From assembly GCA_033064195.1 (NCBI GenBank), contig JARBJD010000159.1, forward strand, positions 1-64,000: 64,000 nt of DNA, given 5' to 3'. Position 1 is the stretch's first letter. The number at the start of each line of letters is the position of its first letter. The notes under the pieces are model-generated. The model had not been told where the DNA came from, searched no databases, and worked only from the letters and a program-made list of their open reading frames with translations. The DNA is from Blattamonas nauphoetae. Taxonomy: Eukaryota > Preaxostyla > Oxymonadida. Below, piece by piece: positions 1 through 9,300 of this stretch. The translations under genes and the position numbers were made by a program.

Positions 1-545
1 CCTCTTCCACTCGCCTCCACTCGTCCTCCACTCACCTCCAGTCACCTCACTTCTCCTCCACTCGCCTCCACTCGTCCTCCACTCACCTCCAGTCATCTCA
101 CTTCTCCTCCACTCACCTCCACTCGCCTCCTTCGTCCTCCACTCGCCTCCCTTCTCCTCCATTCGCCTCCCTCGCCCTCGACTCACCTCCAGTCATCTCA
201 CTTCTCTTCCACTCGCCTCCACTCACCTTCACTCGCCTCCACTCACCTCCAGTCACCTCCCTTCTCCTCCACTCACCTCCAGTCACCTCACTTCTCCTCC
301 ACTCGCCTCCACTCGTCCTCCACTCACCTCCAGTCACCTCACTTCTCCTCCACTTGCCTCCACTCACCTCCCTTCTCTTCCACTCGCGTCCCTCGTCCTC
401 CACTCACCTCCCTTCTCTTTCACTCGCCTCCCTCGTCCTCCACTCGCCTCCCTCGCCCTCCACTCACCTCCACTCGCCTCCAGTCACCTCACTTCTCCTC
501 CACTCGCCACCCTCGTCCTCCAATCTCTCTTCGCTTCTCCACATC
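1..545. repeat. Degenerate C/T-rich minisatellite
   Basis: The stretch is made of variants of a roughly 10-11 base unit, CTCCACTCGCC / CTCCACTCACC, mixed with longer blocks that include CTCCAGTCACCTCACTTC. The order of variants changes along the array, so it is an old, shuffled tandem array and not a clean satellite. The array runs off the left edge of the window. Both strands stay open for long distances simply because the unit lacks stop codons; I do not call a gene in it. It becomes irregular after about 530. Confidence 0.85.
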
Positions 546-1413
546 ACCTCCAACTCCTCTCTTCTTCTCCTTACCGCGCTTCGATAAACCCCCTTTTTCC
601 TTCTGCGACGTCCAAACTCCTCTCCTCGAGCCTTCTCCTCCCTCCACTCATTCTCACATCAACACTTTCCATCTTAATTGAGTCTTTCATGCATATTGTT
701 GTTTTCAACTCACAATTTACACTTTCTTTCGAAAACCAACCAAAGCAATATCACTTAGTGAATAAAACTGAATTCATACATCCATGCTTCAATGTTGTGC
801 GAAGAGAGAGAGAACAGAGGAGAGAGATTGAGAGAAGATGTAATATGGTGGTAAAGCAGACATTCACCCTGTATACCATATCCAGTGTAGAGAGGAAGAT
901 GGTTGAAAGGAAATTGCCCATCAAATGACGATCAACCCATATTTTTCTGAATCATCCAGCCGAAAAGGCTTCTGGTGGGAAGATTTTTAAAAAAACACTC
1001 GCATTCAGTTGTTTGAGGTGTGAAAGAGTTATTGGAGAGAGATTGGAAAATATTGAAAAAAAAGAAAGGCGACGATCGGTTTCGATGGGGGCTCGAACTT
1101 TTCTATGATGTCAAAAATTCTGACCCATGTCGGGTGAGAAATAATTAAGCCTCATTCCCTTTTTTTCCTCTTCAAAAGTCTTCTGAGTTTCATTTCTGAT
1201 ATTCACACCTCTGTTTCATTGATCATCATTCCTTATTTCCATAAAACGAGAACTTACAGGGTGTCCCAGACTGAAAACCTTTCTTCTTCTTCTCACTGTT
1301 CGCACTTCACAGACAACCTTCACTTTTCATATTCATGTTGATCACTTCATCACTGCCACATTTGGTTGATGATTGAGGAAAAACGTGAATATGTCTTTGT
1401 AGTGACATGAAAA
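546..1413. other. Non-coding stretch with a solo fold-back fragment
   Basis: I see no gene here. A short piece near 1104-1128 (GATGTCAAAAATTCTGACCC) matches the end of the fold-back element at 5434-5651 and is probably a solo remnant of that family. The rest is AT-rich unique sequence with homopolymer runs. Confidence 0.5.
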
Positions 1414-1583
1414 TGCTTCAAATTCGAAGCAAATATTTCAAAGTCGAAGCACTAAATTTTTGGACCAATTTGTTCTCGTGAACCTCACAACCCACTCTTT
1501 CGTTATCACAAAAACAGAATCAATGATCATGGTACTGGCAAGTCAAGTATCATCCGACACCACTCATCACTTTCTCAACCGTA

Positions 1584-3213
1584 CAGTGACTCCTAATTCC
1601 TACTTATTCCTAATGCTCGTCACGTCATGTCATATTCTTCAGTCGCGGTTTCTAGAAAAAGTAGAAAGAGAGGAATCAAGAAACTTTGTGAATTGAAGGA
1701 CTTCACTCCGAAGAGTCTTCACCGTCAGAATCAACGTCTGAGGTGGAATCGGTCATTGTCAATCGACCAAACGACTTTGTTTTTCTTTTTTGTGTTACTC
1801 TTCTCCCTGGAGCAGCTGATAAGAAAGCTTCCACGTCCGCAATTTTGGAGTTGTCAGCAAACACTTCAGGTAAGAGTGAACCTTGGGGGGGTTCTTTGGA
1901 GCTGTCTCTGAGGATTCCGCCTCGCCCAAATGCCTGTTTGATCGTCTCCTTACAGCAGGTCTTGTTGATTGCTGATTCTGAGAGAAAAATCAAATGCTCC
2001 ATAGTGTCGTGATGGTCTCCTCCTCGCAAAACCTGGAAATTTTTCTTATAGGCTGCAAAAATACCCAAATCGAGAACTTGGAGGATGTGTGTGGTGCCAC
2101 CTGGTGGAGTGACAAGGACAATCCGATTGTCCTCCAGGCGCTTCAGTACCTCTTGAGTGACATGACTCCCACATCCGTCTGCCATGAGAAGTGCCTTCTG
2201 TCTTGGTCGATTGATGTCATCGCGAATGGAGTTCACCAATGGAATGAACACCCTGTCAATCCAATCCAACATGAGACAGGCATTCATCCCTCCAGAGTTG
2301 GAAAGGCCACAATGATAGTCAACTCCGAGGACAAGTCCTTCATTTCTAGTCTGCTCCACACTGAATGGAGGTGGGATGGCGTAGTAGGGGATGATGAGGT
2401 TGTAATCGAGAGAGATGCATGCGAGAAGCGTGAAGCGCTTCTCCGATCTGTCGACAGCCATTCGCAGTTCATTGTCGGAAACGTCTGTTGGAACAATCGC
2501 AAGTTGAGTATGAGTGTCTGACCAGGACTGATATCCCACTTCATCAATATGGAAGACGAGACAATCTGGAATACCTTTCAATGCATTCTCCAGTATTTCT
2601 GCATACTTCCGAATGTCTGAACCTTTTATTCTCATCCTTGTCTCTTCCCTAGGACGCCTTTCAACAACTTTAAGATCTTTGTGTCTTGCTAGGAAAGATT
2701 CGTACCAACTATTCACAACAATCTTCCCCTGTAGCTTGGAGGCCGCACTATTGATTTCGGTTGGGGTGAACACAAGTCTTCTCTCCCATCGGGTCTTCAC
2801 TGCCTCCACAATTTCCAATTCCTGTTTCCACGTCAACGCCATCGATTTTTTGTCAACCTGTCGTCTCACTCCATCATCATTTCGAATCTGAGAGACCAAT
2901 CCTTGAGAACATTGCATCATTTCTGACAGTTGGAGAGGTGTGATTTCCGGAATTCTTCCCTCCTTCTCCAGATTCACCAAAAAGCGTATTCCCGCTGATA
3001 CGGTTGCGAAAGATGTTTTTGAAATTGCCTCCAAGAACCAGAACGACTGCGATACTGTGCCGTTGCTGTCAACGTACTTCTTTGCTCCTACTATGGCAAC
3101 AGAAACAGGGTCGTCGCGAAGCATTACTCTTCCTTGGTTGTCGAGAAAGTCACAATTAAAGAATGACATGACATGACACGTCATTAGTCAATAGCCGGAA
3201 TTAGGAGTCACTG
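1584..3213 (-). mobile_element. Whole-looking pogo/Tc1-mariner-type DNA transposon
   Basis: The element is bounded by inverted repeats starting CAGTGACTCCTAATTCC (17 bases perfect, then about 35 bases of weaker match) and flanked on both sides by the target duplication TA (1582-1583 and 3214-3215). The related MITE copy at 6932-7751 has the uninterrupted sequence at the same place (around 7242-7246), with a single TA, so the borders are supported independently. It encodes one transposase on the minus strand that fills most of the element. With matched ends and a long open frame it could be recent. Confidence 0.85.
1703..3184 (-). CDS. pogo/Tigger-like DDE transposase
   Basis: This 493-aa protein would cut and paste its own element. 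The N-terminal third (about residues 25-165) is Lys/Arg-rich with helix-turn-helix character (PLQLSEMMQCSQGLVSQI), expected to bind the inverted repeats. The catalytic DDE_1-type core follows: the first Asp in FHIDEVGYQSWSD, the second in LLMADGCGSHVTQEVLKRL, and the third Asp in LQVLDLGIFAAYKK, which sits where pogo/Tigger proteins have PLDQGVI. The tail is Ser/Asp-rich. The ATG lies 30 bases inside one inverted repeat and the stop about 120 bases inside the other. No frameshift or internal stop is visible, so it may be active. Family assignment is from motifs only. Confidence 0.85.
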   Translation of the reverse strand: MTCHVMSFFNCDFLDNQGRVMLRDDPVSVAIVGAKKYVDSNGTVSQSFWFLEAISKTSFATVSAGIRFLVNLEKEGRIPEITPLQLSEMMQCSQGLVSQIRNDDGVRRQVDKKSMALTWKQELEIVEAVKTRWERRLVFTPTEINSAASKLQGKIVVNSWYESFLARHKDLKVVERRPREETRMRIKGSDIRKYAEILENALKGIPDCLVFHIDEVGYQSWSDTHTQLAIVPTDVSDNELRMAVDRSEKRFTLLACISLDYNLIIPYYAIPPPFSVEQTRNEGLVLGVDYHCGLSNSGGMNACLMLDWIDRVFIPLVNSIRDDINRPRQKALLMADGCGSHVTQEVLKRLEDNRIVLVTPPGGTTHILQVLDLGIFAAYKKNFQVLRGGDHHDTMEHLIFLSESAINKTCCKETIKQAFGRGGILRDSSKEPPQGSLLPEVFADNSKIADVEAFLSAAPGRRVTQKRKTKSFGRLTMTDSTSDVDSDGEDSSE

Positions 3214-3672
3214 TAATTCACATTTTTTAGCTCATTTCACAGTAATTCTTCTTCAAAGCCCAGAAAAACCAACAAATCAGATCTTGCACCAGTTGAACAA
3301 GGCCAAAAATTTCTATAATTAGTTACACCGATGACTCCTTCATGCCTCTCAAATGTCACTTCAATCCTACTACCTTTAGCGTGTCACATCCTGTTTTTTC
3401 TAGGACCAATGAATTGACTCGTTTCATCTAAAAAGCTCAAAATCACTTCAGAAAGTATGAATGAATTGTTTTAAATCCTGAAAAACGTGTTCACCCGAAA
3501 AAGCACATGGGTACAAAAAGGTCACAGTAGAAATAGATGGAATTGTGTGCTGATTTCGGAAATGAAAGGTTAAAACAACTCTGAATTTCGACTTTGAATT
3601 ATTGACCTTCGACTTTGAATTATTTCACTTCGACTTTGAATTATGTGTGTTCGACTTTGAACACTCAGACTG

Positions 3673-4436
3673 TTTGCAGGAATGTCGGATTTTGTCACTG
3701 GGTTTCCACCCAGCTCCCCCAGGATTTTTCATTTTTCAAAAAATTGTCATTTGGAGGGAAAATCAACCCAAACCACCATAAATGAATGAGAAAGAATGTG
3801 ATAAGTGATTTCGTGCCATGAGAGAATAGTGTAGTGGAAGGTTATTACAGTTTCATGACACTTTTTTGATAAATGTCGGCAGATCAATCATTTCTTTTCC
3901 TTACAGACGTGAGTCAACTTTGCAATACTCTCAAATGGAATGAATCGTGTAATCTCTTGGAGATGACATGATTTGAGATCAGGAGATCTCCTTTTTCATT
4001 GATTCCTTCAACTTCTCTTATGGTATCATCTTGTAAGAATTGAAAAAGTCGAGACCATTTCAAAAACAACACAATTAGGTCCATTCTATTTCTTTATGTT
4101 TTGTCAACATACTTCTGAACTGTCACTGTCAAGAACGATGTTGAGAATATTTCCAGACTATGTAACAAAGTATGGGAAAGAAGTTAAGAATGTCAGGAAG
4201 AATCAATATCAAACTTACTGCTTCGGTATGTCTTGTAGACTCCTTTTCTCATCATTTTGGTAGTATTTACGCAAGATTTGCATCCTCGTTGGTGTGAACC
4301 CCACGCCCTTCATCAGATTGGATCGCGCTGGTGTTCAGCGGATACTATTCCTGTAATTGGATGTCCAAGTCGACACCATGGATTCAATCACACCTGAGCT
4401 TTTTCGAACCGACTCCATCTCGTAACTTGAACTCCG
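3673..4436. other. Intergenic stretch, nothing recognised
   Basis: No convincing open frame, RNA gene or repeat end is seen. Around 4250-4436 the base composition resembles the adjoining Mutator-like relic, so the relic may reach further left than I can show. Confidence 0.4.
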
Positions 4437-5430
4437 ACATATCTTCAGCATGACGTTGGATCATCTGAATTATTTCGGCGATCGTGACCTCCTATCATAA
4501 CGAATCGTGCCGGTGCAGGTTCTCCCCCAATGTGGAGGTGTGGGAGACCATACTTGTTTGTTTTGGACGTACAATCCATGTAGACCAGTGCTGGATAAGT
4601 CTGAAAAAGAGTAGTACAATCATTCCTGGCAAAAAAAGGTGGGTGATAGTGCCGTCAGAAAGGCGCCGAAATTCATTAACCCGCCATAAATCGAGTTTTT
4701 CTCGAAAACAGATTGATATCGTCCAACTAAGAAAAAAATAACAATTTTGAAAACAAATTCCAGGAACACGCTGAGAAAACAGCACTTTGCATGAATGCAG
4801 CCTTTTCAATAAGTTCATATTGGTAATATCTCAACAACCCGTGAGGCAATTTTGATGAAATTTTAGCCAGATCCTTTTTTGATGATTCGAACATTTCAGA
4901 AAAATTTTGAAAAAAAAGTCTGGGTGTTTGGCAATTTTCGAACCCATCCTTTCTCGACAAACTTTTCAAAAATCAAAAAAATCTGTCTTTTTTGGTTCAG
5001 AACGGATGGCTGGTTGTGGAGATATGACGTCAAAAAGTTGAAAAAAGGTGTGCATTTTGCTGTATGAAGCGACAGAGCCCAATAATGGGTCTTCAGCTTC
5101 AAAGTTTAGTCAGGATTATTTATTCACTAAAACAACATTTCCTAGAAAAAATCTCGATTTATAGCAGGTTAAGGAATTTTGGCGCCTTTCTGACGGCACT
5201 ATTCGTGCTGAGATGAAGATCTCCGGAACGAGATCATTTTCTTACATTTCTCTGTAAGTTTCTGATATTTTCTGTCCCACATCCACAGAGGTCAATGAGC
5301 TCTGTTAAAATTGTTGCAATCGACATTGAGGAGTTAGGAACAACCAGGGACAGAGAAATATTAGAATCCCTTCTGAAGTCCCAAGCGCTTGGAATTTTCA
5401 GGACTTTCAGGTCTGTTTCGGTTTGTACAT
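4437..5430 (-). pseudogene. Mutator-like (MULE) transposase relic, split by a MITE
   Basis: On the minus strand, about 4437-4646 reads NDCTTLFQTYPALVYMDC followed by TSKTNKYGLPHLHIGGE. This matches the hallmark of MULE/FAR1-type transposases (MDCTYKTNKYKMPLL in that family), including the first catalytic Asp. On the far side of the MITE at 4649-5199, 5202-5300 continues with fragments such as CGCGTENIRNLQRNVRK and ENDLVPEIFISARI in changing frames, which resembles the region ahead of the catalytic domain. Frame changes and stops make it a dead fragment. Plain DNA transposon debris; the exact ends are uncertain. Confidence 0.5.
4649..5199. mobile_element. MITE family A, copy 1
   Basis: A 551-base non-coding element with about 47-base terminal inverted repeats starting GTGCCGTCAGAAAGGCGCC at the left and its complement at the right. 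TA flanks both ends (4647-4648 and 5200-5201), as for Tc1/mariner-type insertions. It interrupts the MULE relic. The interior is AT-rich and has no open frame of its own. A longer relative is at about 6645-8151. Confidence 0.85.
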
Positions 5431-5433
5431 ATA

Positions 5434-5651
5434 GGTCAGAATTTTTGACGTCATTCAAAAGTCCGAAGACCAACATTCAAAAAAAGGAATTAACCACTCT
5501 AGTCGCAGCTTGATCAAAGATTTCTAAAAGATTATTCAATCATGTCATCCACCAATTCTAGAGAAAGGTTGATTCTTTTCTCAACCAAGAGAGGAGTATA
5601 GTTTTGAATGTTGGTCTTCGGACTTTTGAATGATGTCAAAAATTCTGACCC
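5434..5651. mobile_element. Fold-back MITE (family C)
   Basis: The first roughly 50 bases (GGTCAGAATTTTTGACGTCA...) recur as the inverted complement at 5602-5651, with about 120 bases of unique sequence between, so a single strand would fold into a long hairpin. TA/ATA dinucleotides lie at both borders. No coding capacity. A solo end lies near 1104. Confidence 0.7.
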
Positions 5652-6056
5652 ATATTCAAAAACTGCTTTCTACTTATCAACGACAGCTGATGCTTTTGTG
5701 ATATAAGAGAACCACGTGGTCTTTACCCCGTATGGGATGGTTATTCTAGAAAGGCCGGAATGTGCCTGAATTTGCTTGAATCTAATTCTTTGACTTTCAG
5801 ATTTTGATAGAGTTCTGATTGATTTGACACTGAATCGTCTACAATCCATTTTTGGAGCTCATTTTATCAAAATATAGTAAGAATTAGGTTCAAAATTCAT
5901 CAAAATCGATGGGTTGTTGGCACAACCATCCCGCGTTTGTTGCAGCCGAGAATATTAACTCAATTTCCGTTTTTTCCGATCGTTCCAAAGTTCGTGTTGT
6001 AAACGAGAAATTGCTGTAATCCTTGGCACGAATCTGCACTGGTGGTTTTTGATGTC
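5652..6056. other. Intergenic stretch, nothing recognised
   Basis: AT-rich sequence between the fold-back element and the direct repeat beginning at 6057. No open frame or element end that I can support. Confidence 0.4.
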
Positions 6057-6675
6057 TAATAGTAGTGTCAATAATCCAAGAAAATCAACAATGCACTCTC
6101 TTTTCGGTGTGGGACCATAATGGACCAACTAAGCAAAAATGAAAATTGTAGAATTAGGGTAGCGTTGCCTGATGACAGTTTCGAGAAGTGCGAACAGGAC
6201 ATGTTCGATCTCGCTTTGATTGTTTGTGGTTAAGTTTTTGAAGAAGGCCAGTCCATCACAAAACGATACGGCCTCTTCAGTCTCGCCGTCGTTCCTCTCT
6301 TCTTCTTCAGAATTCTCAGATGATGAACTAGAGTGTGTTTGCAGTGATGTGTCTGAGCTGCTTCCTGAAACTGGAAATGATGTTCGTTCGGGTTGCATTG
6401 GGGGATTAATTGCGGCTGTGAGAGGAAGAGACGGAAACACTTTGAGGCTTGGAAATGCTGGAGGATTCGTTGTGTGAGGTGCACAGAACGAAGATGACCG
6501 GAAGGCTTGTTGAGCCGCGGAAGAGAATGCATATGCAAGCACAGTCATTTGGCCAGGTGTCGAACTGAATGATCGTGATAGTAGTGTGAAGAATCCAAGA
6601 CAATCAATAAACCACGCTCTTGTCGGTGTGGGACCATACTGGACCAACTAAGAAAAAACTGAAAATTTTAGAATT
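6057..6675. repeat. Direct repeat pair flanking a doubtful open frame
   Basis: About 100 bases at 6057-6160 recur at 6578-6675 in the same direction with roughly 80 percent identity; both copies contain GGTGTGGGACCATA followed by TGGACCAACTAAG. A 172-codon minus-strand frame (6129-6647) lies almost exactly between them. It has an acidic Ser/Glu run in the middle and no motif I recognise. It starts inside one repeat and ends inside the other, so it may be transposon debris and not a gene. Confidence 0.5.
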
Positions 6676-8151
6676 ATATCTCGACGCTATTCCGAGAAAA
6701 CCTCAAAATACCCCGTTTTGCCCAATAAAAAAAGTGTTTCGGTTATTTCTTCACAACCTGTGAACCAATTTTGATGAGATTTAGGATAGCATCGTTTTTT
6801 TTGGTGAAATCCTTTTTTTGACAAAAATTTCAACAAAAACTTGTAGGTATCAGGGACGATGTGAAAAAACGCTGTTTTTCGCCCAGAAAAATTGCGTGGG
6901 TTTTTTTTTGAGTGTCTTTGATCGATATCTACAGTCTGAATAATTCAAAGTCGAACAAAAATAGTTCAAAGTCGAAATGAAATAATTCAAAGTCGAAGTT
7001 AATAATTCAAAGTCGAAGTGAAATAATTCTAAGTCGAAGTTAATAATTCAAAGTCGAAATGAAATAATTCAAAGTCGAAATGAGATAATTCAAAGTCGAA
7101 GGACCAAATTTTTGGACAAACTTGTTCTTGTGAACCTCACACACCACTCTTTCAAACTCACAAAAACCGAATCAATGATCATGGTGCTGGATAGTCAAGT
7201 ATCATCCGACATCATTCAACACTTTCTCGGCTATAGTTCACATTTTAGAGCTCATTTCACAGTAATTCTTCTTCAAAGCCCAGAAAAACCAACAAATCAG
7301 ATCTTGCACCAGTTGAACAAGGCCAAAAATTTCTATAATTAGTTACACCGATGACTCCTTCATGCCTCTCAAATGTCACTTCAATCCTACTACCTTTAGC
7401 GTGTCACATCCTGTTTTTTCTAGGACCAATGAATTGACTCGTTTCATCTAAAAAGCTCAAAATCACTTCAGAAAGTATGAATGAATTGTTTTAAATCCTG
7501 AAAAACGTGTTCACCCGAAAAAGCACATGGGTACAAAAAGGTCACAGTAGAAATAGAGTGTGTAATGTGCTGCTTTCGGAAGCTAAAGACAAAAAAACTG
7601 TTTTTCGACTTTGAATTATTTCACTTCGACTTTGAAATATTAACTTCGACTTTGAATTATTTCATTTCGACTTTGAATTATTAACTTCGACTTTGAATTC
7701 TTTCTCTTCGACTTTGAACTATTTTTGTTCGACTTTGAACTATTCAGACTGTATACGATAAAAACGCTTTTTCTTCAGTCCAAAACGGACGTCTGGTTGT
7801 GGAGAAATGACCCCAAAAAGTTAAAAGAAATGTGTGTATTTTCCGATTGGGCGATATGAGGCACTTTCAAATTTTGGTCCTCAAATAAATCTAAAATTGA
7901 TTTTTTTGTTTAGTTCGACCAATTGTGATTTATCTTTCACAGATCGTGCAATATTGACATGGCGTGCTTTATTCCTAGTACCAGTAGAAAAAAAAAGATT
8001 ACTTTTTTGAGCACGTTTTCTCGAGATCTTTACGAATATGATGCACTTTCTTTGGTTCAAAACGGATGGCTGGTTGTGGAGTTATGATATCTCCTAGAAA
8101 AAATCTCGATTTATGGCGGGTAAATGATTTTTGGCGCCTTTCTGACTGCAC
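6645..8151. mobile_element. MITE family A relative, copy 2, interrupted by MITE B
   Basis: Matches to the family A interior (ACCAACTAAGAAAAAA, the CAACCTGTGAACCAATTTTGATG block, and ACGGATGGCTGGTTGTGGAG) occur on both sides of the MITE at 6932-7751. The right end finishes in GGCGCCTTTCTGACTGCAC at 8151, one base different from the family A terminus. No matching left terminus is found, so the left border is approximate. Without the insertion it is about 680 bases, longer than the matching part of copy 1, partly because a roughly 30-base block occurs twice. Confidence 0.6.
6932..7751. mobile_element. MITE family B, copy 2 (uninterrupted form)
   Basis: An 820-base element with terminal inverted repeats starting CAGTCTGAATAATTCAAAG and TA at both flanks (6930-6931 and 7752-7753). 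Each end carries six to eight tandem, spaced copies of the 12-base core TTCAAAGTCGAA in inverted orientation to the other end. The interior has no convincing coding capacity. Relative to copy 1 it lacks the 1630-base transposon, so it preserves the ancestral empty site. Confidence 0.9.
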
Positions 8152-9300
8152 TCTGATTATGTTGTGGGGTTCTATCCTTCAAGATTCGTTCATCCGCATT
8201 TAAATGCGTCTAGAAGAGCGTTAAAGTGCATGAAAAGAGGTTTGGTAGCGTATTACGACTTTACAGGGTTCTGTCCAAGAAACGCCTAATTTGGAGTTTT
8301 CAGGACGATCGGCCCAAGAGAGGACAAAGAGGAGGACAAATCGGATAAGCACCTTATATTAACACTCTTGCTTTCTCTCAATTAGTTCATCCAACTTCTA
8401 TCCTTATCTCAAACCAAGACGAATCCGACATGACATCTGATCTGATCCTCATACCCATGTCAAGATGTTTTCGTCTGACATTTTCTATCAGGACCTGTCA
8501 TACAGTGATTTAAGTTAAGTAATCCATTCATCACTTCTTATATCCGGTTATCACGAGTTTTTGTTTCCATCGTACCAAAATTTGTGGAGATCTGCTCGAC
8601 TATTCATGCACTCTCCTCTTCTCTGTCCATGACTACAACCTCCTTTGATAGATGCCAGTATCACAATATTAGTTTGCCCTTCCGTTGTTTTTTCTATTTT
8701 ATTCGTGTTTTTCTCTTCATTAGTCTGGAATTGGCGTCTGGTTCAAATCCAGTTCTGATCTAGACCGAAAGAAATGAGATATTGAAGATTCATCAAATCA
8801 GTATGCCTCTCCATTGTTTTTACCCTCTTATTTTCCTATTTCTCTCTCTTAGATCGGAGTAGATATCTTGATCACAGTCAAGTCTGAAGTAGAGGTCATG
8901 AGGATGTGCTATGAAGTCGCTCACACAACAACTCCATCGAAAAAGCCTGCTGTTCTGTTTGATTATCTTCGTATCATCTCCTATCTCCAACCCCTTAACA
9001 TCCTAATCATCAAAATGAAACCCAAATGTCACGTGTCAGATCCACTTCACTAAGTGATAATCACACGTTTTTTCTGCGACCTTTCTCGCCCTCAACAAAT
9101 TCACTTCATCATTGCTTTTCGATCAATGCAGAGGATGTTCATGTACTGTTCATGTTCTCGATCTCTCACTCAACATCCAATTACAGCGCAATCTCACAAT
9201 CATCTTTCATATCTCTTTCATTATCCGAGGATATTACTATCAATTCGCGCACACGGCTATCCATTCATTCTCATTTCGACCAATCTCATGACATCAACTT
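8152..9300. other. Gene-poor stretch
   Basis: AT-rich unique sequence with only short chance frames. I see no promoter, RNA gene or element end that I would defend. Confidence 0.4.

Larger units (their letters stand above)
1418..3672. mobile_element. MITE family B, copy 1, interrupted by a pogo-like element
   Basis: The right end (about 3590-3672) carries tandem TTCGACTTTGAA units and finishes in CAGACTG, like the intact copy at 6932-7751. The left end keeps only two worn TTCAAAGTCGAA-type units and has lost the CAGTCTG terminus, so the start is approximate. Bases 3216-3590 are almost identical to 7246-7575, so the two copies are closely related. No protein belongs to this element itself; the transposase inside it lies in a separate, nested insertion (1584-3213). 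TA-flanked, CAGT-starting ends place it with Tc1/mariner/pogo-type non-autonomous elements. Confidence 0.75.

Noticed and set aside
113-587. Long open frames on both strands in the minisatellite
   Set aside because: The repeat unit lacks stops in several frames; the encoded peptides are simple repeats with no gene-like composition.
6932-7751. MITE B copy 2 as a deletion derivative of the transposase-bearing element
   Set aside because: The transposase lies within its own TA-flanked element with different ends; copy 2 is the empty-site form of the outer MITE.
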